Shown: piece after piece, positions 26,499-34,507 of the stretch | How the letters are laid out: every line of letters starts with the position of its first letter | How positions within the stretch are numbered: position 1 is the first letter of the stretch | From: Mariniblastus sp. | GTDB taxonomy: Bacteria; Planctomycetota; Planctomycetia; Pirellulales; Pirellulaceae | NCBI GenBank assembly: GCA_011523945.1 | Contig: WTFU01000092.1 | Location: 1,859-65,858, forward strand | Direction of reading: 5' to 3' | DNA length: 64,000 nucleotides | Notes under the pieces: generated by a model | Told to the model about the DNA's origin: nothing | The model's input: the letters and a program-made list of their open reading frames with translations, nothing else | Database searches by the model: none | Translations under genes and position numbers: made by a program

Positions 26499-27362
26499 TT
26501 ATTGTTTTGCTGCCTGTCGGAGTTGCAAATGCACGCGGGCAACTTGCCCCATGAAATTGGTTTTACCAAGAGGGTTGAGCGCTGCAGCTTTTTTCATCGA
26601 ATCAAGGGATGCCTGCTCGTTTTCGAGCATTTCGAAATAGAGGCCTATATAGAGGTAGGCGTAGTAACGCTGTAAACGATGCTGCTCGCTATCGAGCTCG
26701 ACGCTGGGTGAGGTTTGATTGGCTATGTTGAGGACTTGCTCTGGAGTCATCCGACCAGCGTACATTTCGTATATCTGTGCCATCGGTACACGCCGATCCT
26801 CGGAAATAGGAATCAGTTTTTTTCGTCCAGCTTCCACGTTGGAGATTTTTGCTGCACAAAGAAGATGCCAAACCGCATTTTCAACATCCTGCGTGTTGAC
26901 CAGTTGGTGCGTTTCAAATTGTTGGACACCTTTCTCGAATTTTTTTGCATAATAAAGTGCGAGCCCACGTTGCCATAGTCTTGGCTCGAGCGAGGGCTGC
27001 AATTCGATCAATTTGTCGTAGGCTGCAACGCACGCGTCCATTTGACCTGCTGCGAAGCTGATATCCCCCAGCATCATTTGGTAGTTAAGATTGTTGGGCT
27101 CTAATTCACAAAGTTCGCTGCAGTTTTTGAACGCGGTCTTGTATTCCCCTTCACGGAATGAGCTCATTGCCACTCTCCCAAGCTCATTTGATTTTTGAGC
27201 TTTAAGAAGGCGATCGCTTGCGGCATCTGTCTCTTGAGCCGCAACCTCGGGCAAGGTGGCGTCTGAAAAAGCGGAAGGGGTAATGGGGTACGAGATCCAG
27301 AGGATCGCAAATGCGATTGCGAAGATCGTGATTTTCTGAAGTGGAATGATGAGTTGTTGCAT
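26499..27362 (-). CDS. TPR-repeat protein with N-terminal anchor
   Basis: 287 residues. A hydrophobic N-terminal segment (about 10-30) is a signal peptide or anchor, so the repeats probably face the periplasm. At least three tetratricopeptide-like units lie between about 55 and 165 (for example AFKNCSELCELEPNNLNYQMMLGD followed by the AYDKLIELQP unit) and a further one near 235-270. The family resembles NlpI-like scaffold proteins only in general form. It stands alone, 217 bases beyond the end of the iron operon on the same strand. It probably binds other envelope proteins; no enzyme motif is seen. Confidence 0.78.
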   Translation of the reverse strand: MQQLIIPLQKITIFAIAFAILWISYPITPSAFSDATLPEVAAQETDAASDRLLKAQKSNELGRVAMSSFREGEYKTAFKNCSELCELEPNNLNYQMMLGDISFAAGQMDACVAAYDKLIELQPSLEPRLWQRGLALYYAKKFEKGVQQFETHQLVNTQDVENAVWHLLCAAKISNVEAGRKKLIPISEDRRVPMAQIYEMYAGRMTPEQVLNIANQTSPSVELDSEQHRLQRYYAYLYIGLYFEMLENEQASLDSMKKAAALNPLGKTNFMGQVARVHLQLRQAAKQ

Positions 27363-27578
27363 GGGGGCCTCGAGAACGCGTTTAATTCTTCGCTATTGTT
27401 ACTCGTTTGATGACGAAAGGAAACCGAGGCGTTGGGAAGTCATCTGGAAAAGGTATACTGAGGGCGAGATTGTGGACGTTTTTTCTCTCCGGCGTCCTGA
27501 CTTGTACACGGACTGGATCTGATTGATGCGATTGAAATAGTGCCTTACCTATCGAACGTTGAGTCTACAGTACGTTTT

Positions 27579-27785
27579 TTATTCGACAGAATGGGTTGAT
27601 TTGTTTCCGAGTTGAACCAGTTGGGGCGAGTTGGTGGTGTGAGGCATGTTCGATGGGCATTGTTGGCAACCGGTGCCGCAGCTTTCTGGCGACTTTGCGA
27701 AAATCGTCTTCCAGCTTCGATAGCACAGGGTAAATGCTGCCCCGGTAACGATTATTAATGCGATTGCTGTTTGCCAGTCGAGCAT
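27579..27785 (-). CDS. FeoB-associated Cys-rich membrane protein
   Basis: 68 residues: one N-terminal membrane helix (about 5-23) followed by a Cys cluster, ESCGTGCQQCP (about 34-44), and a polar tail. It starts nine bases after feoB, last gene of feoA-feoB. Small proteins of this shape are known as FeoB-associated Cys-rich membrane proteins and may take the place of FeoC in Fe(II) uptake, though their role is not proven. Position and motif together make the assignment good despite the small size. Confidence 0.85.
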   Translation of the reverse strand: MLDWQTAIALIIVTGAAFTLCYRSWKTIFAKSPESCGTGCQQCPSNMPHTTNSPQLVQLGNKSTHSVE

Positions 27786-27794
27786 CTTATTGTC

Positions 27795-30047
27795 CTAAAA
27801 CAGCTTTTCAGAAATTTGAAACGTAAGAAAGGCAGCAGCGTAGGCGAGGATTGTCATGTAGGTGAACGTAAAGACTGGCCAGCGGTACGAGTTTGTTTCG
27901 CGGCGGATAACGGCCAAGGTCGAAACGCATTGAGCACATAATGCAAAGAAAACCATGATGGAGAGTGCAACTGGAAGCGTGAAGAGCGGTCGGTCGGTTC
28001 CTTCCCAGGTTGCTGTGGCGAGTGATGCTTTCAGTGAGTCGGATTCTTCGTCGGTGTCAGCGCCTAAGCCAAAAATAACGCCCATGGTTGAAACAATTAC
28101 CTCTCTCGCGGGGAAAGAGGCAATGGCGGCACTTCCGATTCGCCAATCCCAGCCTAGCGGTTTTACCAGTGGTTCAATTAGTTTGCCGGTACGTCCCAGA
28201 TAGCTGTGCTCTAGTTGATAAGCGTCAAGTCGGTTTTGAGCTAATGAAATTTCCTGCTCGAGGTTCGCAACATCGATCGAACTTTCCGTCGGATCAAGGT
28301 TTTCTAATGTAGTTTGGTTTGCAGCGATGGCGGCAAGGTCGTTCTGCAGAGACGGTGGCAATAGTGCTTCGTTGTTTTGAGGGAAGTAGGCCGCTGCCCA
28401 AACCAAGATGGTAACTACGACAATCATCGTGCCGGCGTCCCGCACAAAAGTCCAACCGCCATCAAACATGCGTTGCCAGACATTTCTTAGGCTGGGTAGC
28501 TTGTAGGTCGGTAGTTCTAAGACAAAAGACGATGTCCCAGTTTTGAGGATGGTTTTTCTAAGCACCCAGGCGACGAAAACCGCTGTGATAATACCAACCA
28601 TGTACATTCCAAACATGGTGAGTCCCTGAAGACCAATGAGTCCTCCAAGATAGCTTTTGTTCGGGACAAAGGCGGCAATGAGGAGAACGTAAACAGGTAA
28701 TCGCGCGCTGCAACTCATTAGCGGCGCGATAAGGATTGTGATTAGGCGTTCACGGCGATCTTTGATGACACGTGTCGCCATGATCCCAGGGATTGCACAG
28801 GCAAACGACGAAAGCAAAGGGAACAATGTAATGCCACTGAGGCCAATACGCGAAAGGTACTTGTCCAAAAGGAAGGCCGCCCTTGATAAGTAACCGGTGT
28901 CTTCAAGAATGGCGAGGATGAAAAATAAAAGTAAGATCTGCGGTAGAAATATGAGAACGCTTCCAACACCGTTGATTAAGCCGTCGATCAAGAGTGAGTT
29001 AAGCGTCCCTTCGGGAACGATGCTATTTACCGCGTTAGCAAGGACTCCGTTGAACGCGTCAATGAGGCTGGAGGCAGGCTCGGCAGCCCAAAAGACTAAT
29101 TGGAACAAGATTACCATGGTCAAACCGGCAATCAGAAGTCCCCAGAAAGGATGGGTAAGCCACGCGTCGAGGCGATCCGTTGATGTGGTTTGGTGGGTGG
29201 GCGAAGCGCGCTTTACAAACGAATCCAAGTGGTTTGTGATCCAGTTGTAGCGGGCATGCGATTCGCTCTCGGCAATCGAATGGCCTTCCGATTGCATTTG
29301 TTCTTGCTCGGCTTTTAGCGTCGCGAGGACGTTCTCGTCGACCTGAGACTTTAGTTGATCTGTCATGAAACCGTCAGTGTCGAACAGCATTCGAGTAACG
29401 GCAAAACGTTTAAGTTGGCAATCGTCCGGGCAAGCGTCTTTCAGCCGGCTAATTCGTTGTCTTAGTTCATCGCTGAATGGGTCGTGTTCGATATCTGGAG
29501 ATCTGGAGATCGCAGATGTCATGGCTGACTTCAGGGCGTCAAATCCAACTCGACGCTTCGCTTGAACACCGACAACGGGAACGCCCAGAAGTTTTTCGAG
29601 TGCTTCGAGTTCGATTTCGATTCCGTTGCGCGCCGCAATGTCGGTCATGTTGACGGCGATAATCATCGGCTGGTGAAGATCGAGTATTTGACTCACCAGA
29701 AATAAGTTGCGCTCAAGATTGTTTGCGTCGACAACACACAAGATTAGATCGGGTTTTTGTTCGGCAGGATCTTCGCCGAGCAGAACGTTCACCGTCAGCA
29801 TTTCATCGGGTGATCTCGGTGCTAAACTGTAAGTGCCCGGCAGATCGGTCAGTTCGAAATACGTTGAACCAATTTTGACCAACCCGGTCCGTTTTTCTAC
29901 GGTAACTCCAGGGTAGTTTCCCGTCTGCTGTCGGATTCCAGTGAGCGCGTTAAAAAGAGTCGATTTTCCTGTATTGGGATTGCCCAGGACAGCAACGCGA
30001 GCGGTTGTGAGATCGACCAAATCGTCTTCGTTCAAGTTGTTGGACAT
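27795..30047 (-). CDS. feoB: Ferrous iron transporter FeoB
   Basis: 750-residue inner-membrane Fe(II) transporter with a cytoplasmic G-protein domain. G1 GNPNTGKST (22-30), G3 DLPGTYSL, G4 VNMTD and G5-type regions are present, then a helical guanine-dissociation-inhibitor-like spacer (about 190-280). From about 300 there are two Gate-type membrane blocks (LIDGLINGVGSVLIFLPQI, SFACAIPGIMATR, SCSARLPVYVLLIAAF) including the conserved Cys in the last two. About 60 residues of polar linker (575-640) separate the last blocks. It starts 30 bases after feoA and is transcribed with it from the Fur-box promoter. Confidence 0.97.
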   Translation of the reverse strand: MSNNLNEDDLVDLTTARVAVLGNPNTGKSTLFNALTGIRQQTGNYPGVTVEKRTGLVKIGSTYFELTDLPGTYSLAPRSPDEMLTVNVLLGEDPAEQKPDLILCVVDANNLERNLFLVSQILDLHQPMIIAVNMTDIAARNGIEIELEALEKLLGVPVVGVQAKRRVGFDALKSAMTSAISRSPDIEHDPFSDELRQRISRLKDACPDDCQLKRFAVTRMLFDTDGFMTDQLKSQVDENVLATLKAEQEQMQSEGHSIAESESHARYNWITNHLDSFVKRASPTHQTTSTDRLDAWLTHPFWGLLIAGLTMVILFQLVFWAAEPASSLIDAFNGVLANAVNSIVPEGTLNSLLIDGLINGVGSVLIFLPQILLLFFILAILEDTGYLSRAAFLLDKYLSRIGLSGITLFPLLSSFACAIPGIMATRVIKDRRERLITILIAPLMSCSARLPVYVLLIAAFVPNKSYLGGLIGLQGLTMFGMYMVGIITAVFVAWVLRKTILKTGTSSFVLELPTYKLPSLRNVWQRMFDGGWTFVRDAGTMIVVVTILVWAAAYFPQNNEALLPPSLQNDLAAIAANQTTLENLDPTESSIDVANLEQEISLAQNRLDAYQLEHSYLGRTGKLIEPLVKPLGWDWRIGSAAIASFPAREVIVSTMGVIFGLGADTDEESDSLKASLATATWEGTDRPLFTLPVALSIMVFFALCAQCVSTLAVIRRETNSYRWPVFTFTYMTILAYAAAFLTFQISEKLF

Positions 30048-30077
30048 CGGTATTTATCAACAACAAGTGAATCGATC

Positions 30078-30341
30078 TCACTGGATCGGAGTGACTAAAA
30101 TCTCGAGTTCGCTGCACGTGCGGACGCATAGTCGACTGCCGTTTAGCAGTTGGACGATTGAGGTGAGTCCGCCTCGATTAACTGAAACGATCATGCCAGT
30201 ACGGAGTCCCATTTCGGCCAGTCTTGCGACCTCGTGATTACTACCCGTCACACTTGAAACCTTTGCCATCTTACCAATACCAAGAGACTGAAGAGGAACA
30301 GCCTGGGTTTTGCCGTGGTTTGGTTGGGTGGCGATCGACAT
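30078..30341 (-). CDS. feoA: FeoA family protein
   Basis: 87-residue SH3-like cytoplasmic protein needed for FeoB function in other bacteria. The core runs from residue 20 (LGIGKMAKV) through LAEMGLRTGMIVSV, the most conserved FeoA stretch, to the end. It is first in feoA-feoB-Cys-rich protein. A sigma-70-type promoter with an overlapping Fur box lies 19-63 bases upstream. Confidence 0.93.
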   Translation of the reverse strand: MSIATQPNHGKTQAVPLQSLGIGKMAKVSSVTGSNHEVARLAEMGLRTGMIVSVNRGGLTSIVQLLNGSRLCVRTCSELEILVTPIQ

Positions 30342-30359
30342 TTCGAAATCCAGTGGTAA

Positions 30360-30374
30360 TGAGAATCAGTCTCA
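30360..30374 (-). promoter_or_regulatory. Fur box at the feo promoter
   Basis: TGAGAATCAGTCTCA on the plus strand is a 7-1-7 inverted repeat with six of seven pairs matching, close to the Fur pattern TGATAAT-N-ATTATCA. It covers the predicted transcription start of feoA, which is where a repressor would act. Confidence 0.65.
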
Positions 30375-30376
30375 AT

Positions 30377-30404
30377 AGTATATGGGATGTACTGTGGGTG
30401 ACAA
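30377..30404 (-). promoter_or_regulatory. Sigma-70-type promoter of feoA-feoB
   Basis: On the minus strand TTGTCA (30404-30399), 16 bases, TATACT (30382-30377). Both hexamers match five of six consensus bases. The start of transcription falls in the Fur box. Confidence 0.65.
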
Positions 30405-30683
30405 CTGTATTTTCACAAAATACTAAGGGTCAGGGCGATTGAGGTGGGTATTGGGAAGGAGCTTACACTTCGGCAAGGGAGCGAGCGGTGGATTGCAAAG
30501 AAGGCACAATCTTGGCGGGTTAGGCGTATTTCAACGATTGCCGGAGGAGGTCCGTCAAAATCGGGGCATTTTGAAAGCTAATTTGAGTCGGTCGGCGGTT
30601 CGCCGAGTCTTGTTAAACCAAGGTGGAGCGAGTTTCCCTGCCGGATTAAGCCAAATTCCCCGAGAACCAATATTCGTAATGGG
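30405..30683. other. Gap upstream of feoA, no gene supported
   Basis: From the feo promoter to the response regulator stop. A plus-strand frame (30439-30687) is rich in Gly, Arg and Leu with no family look and is probably chance. Confidence 0.3.
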
Positions 30684-31130
30684 TTAGCCACCCTCTTCGA
30701 CGCGTTGGATGTATTGTCGTAAACGCTCGTTCTCATCGGTCATTCCTTTTAATTCGAGCATGTTTTCGACTCGTTTTACCAACTCAATCCGATTGACTGG
30801 TTTGGTTAGGAAATCATTTGTCCCCGCATCAACGGCTCTTTCAATATCTCCCAGTTCGTTAAGCGCCGTGACCATCAAGATCATGATCTTCTTGAGTTGG
30901 TCATCGGACTTGATGCGCTCGCACACTTCAAAGCCGCTCAGTTTGGGCATCATTACATCAAGTAGGATCAGGTCGGGTTCAAAAGCAACCGCTTTTTCCA
31001 TGGTTTCCTGACCATCTTCGGCTGTATCCGTAACGCAGTCCAAGCCGGTAAGGTAGGCCTCGAGAAGTTCTCGATTGGCTTCGTTGTCGTCGGCAATCAA
31101 AATTCGATGTGGTTGTGTTGAGGAATCCAT
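30684..31130 (-). CDS. Single-domain response regulator
   Basis: 148 residues: a receiver domain (about 8-125) with acidic pair D14-D15, phospho-acceptor D58 in LILLDVMMPK, T88 in MVTAL and K110 in LTKP, all intact. The last 25 residues form a short helical tail (NERLRQYIQRVEE). No output domain, so it acts by protein contact like CheY or relays phosphate. No histidine kinase is adjacent, which makes it an orphan. The start at 31130 gives MDSSTQPHRILIADDNEAN, normal for the family. Confidence 0.92.
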   Translation of the reverse strand: MDSSTQPHRILIADDNEANRELLEAYLTGLDCVTDTAEDGQETMEKAVAFEPDLILLDVMMPKLSGFEVCERIKSDDQLKKIMILMVTALNELGDIERAVDAGTNDFLTKPVNRIELVKRVENMLELKGMTDENERLRQYIQRVEEGG

Positions 31131-31299
31131 TAAATTTCAAAGGAGCTAAGTAACATGGGTTCGAGAGGGAGCTGAATTGTGTCATCGCCTCGGTACTTGA
31201 ATAAAGGCCGCACCCAGCCGAAGCGACACGTGTATTATAGACGGCGCGGTGAATACTGGAAACGTGAGGTTGGGTCGCTGTTTGCCAGTTTTGTTGGCT

Positions 31300-32892
31300 T
31301 TAGTTTACTTCATTCTCATTAAAATTGGCTAATAATTGTTTACCACGCCAGATTGTATAGGCCATCGTGGAATCGATCGGAGCTTCGGGGTTTCCTTCAG
31401 AAAACCAGCTTGCCTGGTTCGGGTCGATGATAGCGGTCCCCTTTTTTCCATCTTTGGTGGCATCGGCAATCAGCAGTAGCTCCCCAAAAAAACTTGCTGC
31501 CATAACAGGCTGTTTTTCGTCGTAGGCCTCTGCATCTAAGTTGCTGTTTAGACGGCGCCATTCATTGGGAAAGGTTTGTTGGGCTCGATGGAGTGAAATT
31601 TGGTAGATCTCGTGGTGGATGGTTTGCCAGCCGGCGAACGCGGCAAAGATCTCATCGGCTTCAAGGTGCTTTAGGTCGGCTGCAAAAGCGTGAGTTAGAG
31701 GACCACTGATACCGATGTTACGGTGCATCTGATCATCTGAGCCATAGTGGTATTCAAACAGGTAGCAGTGAACAGGGTGTTCGTAACTGGGCCAATACAG
31801 CTCTCGGCTCTCAATAAATTTAAGACCACTGGGAGCCAGACCCATTTGGGCAGGTTCGGCGAGCCAGATCGCTAAGTGGCTTTCGGCCATTGCAATTTCG
31901 CCCTGAAATTCCAATGAGATTTCATCTTTAAAGCCAAGCTCTTCGGCATAAGCGAGTACGCGAAGTCGCGCGACCGGTTGCTCTGCCAGTTGAATTAAAA
32001 CTGTTTTCCCCGACTCGTCATTCAAACGCGCCAATGCTGCTGCGGCTTCTGTTTGAACTCTGCGATGCCGCAACTCAAGCGTCTGATTCAATTTCCCGAT
32101 CGCTGGTTCATGTTCCAGTTGGGCAAATGTATCGCACAATGCCACGATCAGAGCGACGGAGTCGGAGACGAGTTGGTTGATTTCAGAAACGCCGAGACCT
32201 TCCGGAAAATTGCCATCTTCGATTTTTCCGAGTTGCCCTGCTAACAGGCCGAGTAGGTCGGTTAATTCATTGATGCGTTCGACGGCGGGGTGTTTTTCTA
32301 CAATTTGATGGCGGTAGTAGTAATTAAAAAGATCAAAAATTGCCGGAGCGATTTGGGAGTGGCTGGTACCGTGGTTAAGGAGTTGGGATAGCATCCAGGG
32401 GCTGGGTTCGAAGTTTGCCTGCATCAGGGGAGCGAATGCGAGAACAATTCCGATGCGGTGTTCTGGCGGGTCGTCACAAATCAGATCCGTCCAAATTTGT
32501 AGGGCTTCCTCGGAGCCTTCGACTGCCATCCAGCGAAGTAGGTGGTTTCTGAGGTCACTGGAATTCGGCGCCAGACGATAAAGAGATTGCACGCTCTGGA
32601 ATCGAGAGGGTGTCCACGGCTCATTCGTATCGCCGTCGGCGATCAATTTGGTTTCACGTTGGATGAGTTGATGAATTACGGGTTGGATGAGCTGGTCAAT
32701 TTTGACAGTGCCGTCAGCAGTTCCTGCGGGCGTCGTCTGAAGGTCATCTCCAAATTCAAGCAGTCTTTCAAGCAAGAGGTCGACATCTTCACTGGATAGC
32801 GCCGGAATACCTTGCGAAAGTGATGCAATCCGAGAAAGCTGGCTTGGATCGGAAAGCGCAAGATGCATGGATTCGGTGATTTCATTGATCAT
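31300..32892 (-). CDS. Hypothetical protein with helical repeats
   Basis: 530 residues, cytoplasmic (no signal or membrane segment). The first two thirds are helical and Leu-rich with HEAT-like pairs, most clearly LRHRRVQTEAAAALARLND near 275-295. The last third (about 345-530) is mixed alpha-beta with many aromatic residues (YWPSYEHPVHCYLFEYHYG). This part looks like a separate domain, perhaps for ligand or protein binding. The gene is divergent from the helicase and 169 bases upstream of the response regulator on the same strand. No family recognised. Confidence 0.72.
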   Translation of the reverse strand: MINEITESMHLALSDPSQLSRIASLSQGIPALSSEDVDLLLERLLEFGDDLQTTPAGTADGTVKIDQLIQPVIHQLIQRETKLIADGDTNEPWTPSRFQSVQSLYRLAPNSSDLRNHLLRWMAVEGSEEALQIWTDLICDDPPEHRIGIVLAFAPLMQANFEPSPWMLSQLLNHGTSHSQIAPAIFDLFNYYYRHQIVEKHPAVERINELTDLLGLLAGQLGKIEDGNFPEGLGVSEINQLVSDSVALIVALCDTFAQLEHEPAIGKLNQTLELRHRRVQTEAAAALARLNDESGKTVLIQLAEQPVARLRVLAYAEELGFKDEISLEFQGEIAMAESHLAIWLAEPAQMGLAPSGLKFIESRELYWPSYEHPVHCYLFEYHYGSDDQMHRNIGISGPLTHAFAADLKHLEADEIFAAFAGWQTIHHEIYQISLHRAQQTFPNEWRRLNSNLDAEAYDEKQPVMAASFFGELLLIADATKDGKKGTAIIDPNQASWFSEGNPEAPIDSTMAYTIWRGKQLLANFNENEVN

Positions 32893-32908
32893 TATGAATT
32901 ACTTTCAT

Positions 32909-32991
32909 CAGGGAAAAACCCTGTTTTTCGATTCCTACAGGCTGTTAGGGATTGCCAGACGACCGGATTCCGGCATCTGGCCGGCCTTTTT
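32909..32991 (+). promoter_or_regulatory. Two hairpins between divergent genes
   Basis: CAGGG-AAAAA-CCCTG (32909-32923) is followed by five T. A longer hairpin GCCAGA to TCTGGC (32954-32981) encloses CCGG-ATT-CCGG and is followed by CGGCC and five T. Either could end a plus-strand transcript, or both may belong to the minus-strand leader. A weak TTGACC (33034) with TAGCCT (33057) could be the helicase promoter. Confidence 0.35.
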
Positions 32992-33191
32992 ATCGTCTGA
33001 CGTCGTTTTCCGTCGAGAAACACAATTCTCACGTTGACCGTTTCGGTTTGTCGGGATAGCCTATTTAACTCATAGGAGCAACCAAAACACGCTGTTTGGT
33101 ATTAATTTTTCTCTCCCAAGTCAACCTGGACACCGATCACCTGGATCGTTGTGGGGCTGATTTTAAACCAAGGTCGAGTTGTCTTATCACT

Positions 33192-34424
33192 GTGCCTAAA
33201 CAAGTCGTCAAACGCAAACAAATCCTCTCATTCCAGCACATGGGCTTGTCCAAGAAGATGTTGGAAACATTGGATCGAATTGGATACGAAAAGCCGTCCC
33301 CTGTGCAAGCGGGCGTCGTGCCATTGGCAATGCAGGAATTCGATGTTATCGGACAGGCTAGAACCGGAACCGGAAAAACGGCTGCCTTCGCAATTCCAAT
33401 TCTAGAACAGCTCGATTTGAGCGTCAAAAAAGCAAAGCCGCAAGCCTTGATTCTGACTCCGACAAGAGAGTTGGCTGTTCAGGTTGAAAATGAGTTCAAG
33501 CGACTTTCTGATAGAGATCGAGTGAGTTGTGTTTGTCTTTATGGTGGCCGTCCAATTCGTGGGCAAATCAACCAGCTCGAACGTGGAGCCCATGTCGTGG
33601 TGGGAACGCCGGGACGCGTGATTGATCATCTGAATCGCGGAACTTTGAACATTGACCAGCTTTGGTTTGTGGTTCTTGATGAAGCTGATCGAATGCTGGA
33701 TATCGGGTTTCGCCCTGATATAGAACGGATCTTAAAACGTTGCCCAACGGAACGCCAGACTCTGCTGTTGAGTGCGACGTTGCCCGATCCTATCCGGCGA
33801 CTGGCCAGGCGTTATATGTACCGCCCCAAGGTGATTAATTTTTCAAAGGATAGTGTTGCTGCAAAAACAATTGAGCAATTTTTCATGACGGTACCCGGTG
33901 CCATGAAATACGACATATTGGTCAAGCTTTTGCAGCGAGAAGAGCCAGAGCAGGCGATTATTTTTTGCCGCACCAAACTTGGGACGGAAAGGCTATACCG
34001 AAAATTATTCAAAGCCAACTTGTTTGAAGGTGTTGGAACGCTGCATGGTGACATGACTCAATCGGCTCGCGATCGAATGATGAGAAATTTTCGAAGCGGG
34101 GGAGTGAAATTCCTGGTTGCCACGGATGTGGTTGGTCGTGGAATTGATATTACCAATGTGTCTCACATCATTAATTTTGATATCCCCGAATTGAGCGAGG
34201 ACTACGTTCATCGTGTTGGTCGAACGGGGCGAATGGGAAAGCAGGGCGTTGCTTTTTCCTTTGTCACACCCGAGCAAGGATCGGAATTATCCAAAATTGA
34301 ACAGACGATTAACAATCAATTGCTTCCTGACCCGTTGCAGGAAGAGATCGATGAAATCCGTGAAAAAACGGAGCCTAAGTTGCCGCCGGCAAAACCTAAG
34401 AAACGGTACCGTCGCGCACTTTAG
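33192..34424 (+). CDS. DEAD-box RNA helicase (RhlE-like)
   Basis: ATP-dependent RNA helicase. All core motifs are present: Q motif (F..MGLSKKML..GYEKPSPVQ), I ARTGTGKT, Ia PTRELAVQ, Ib TPGR, II LDEADRML, III SAT, IV IIFCRTK, V ATDVVGRGID and VI HRVGRTGR. The tail is short and basic (KLPPAKPKKRYRR). I choose GTG at 33192 (410 residues), since the in-frame TTG at 33096 adds 32 residues with no helicase similarity and neither has a good ribosome site. Typical roles are ribosome assembly and RNA turnover, often in the cold. glnE follows after 83 bases. Confidence 0.92.
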   Translation: MPKQVVKRKQILSFQHMGLSKKMLETLDRIGYEKPSPVQAGVVPLAMQEFDVIGQARTGTGKTAAFAIPILEQLDLSVKKAKPQALILTPTRELAVQVENEFKRLSDRDRVSCVCLYGGRPIRGQINQLERGAHVVVGTPGRVIDHLNRGTLNIDQLWFVVLDEADRMLDIGFRPDIERILKRCPTERQTLLLSATLPDPIRRLARRYMYRPKVINFSKDSVAAKTIEQFFMTVPGAMKYDILVKLLQREEPEQAIIFCRTKLGTERLYRKLFKANLFEGVGTLHGDMTQSARDRMMRNFRSGGVKFLVATDVVGRGIDITNVSHIINFDIPELSEDYVHRVGRTGRMGKQGVAFSFVTPEQGSELSKIEQTINNQLLPDPLQEEIDEIREKTEPKLPPAKPKKRYRRAL

Positions 34425-34507
34425 CCAATCGGGTTTATAGACCGCTTGACCAGACGGAAGTCTTATATGCGGGTCGACGAAGGACTTAGTGACGGTGTGC
34501 ATTGGCG

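Noticed and set aside
30439..30687. Plus-strand frame of 82 codons between feoA and the response regulator
   Set aside because: Gly/Arg-rich, no ribosome site, no family look, overlaps the response regulator stop; likely chance.
32954..32991. Hairpin near the helicase as a clear terminator
   Set aside because: No plus-strand gene lies upstream and a CGGCC spacer separates stem from T-run; kept only as a low-confidence structured site.
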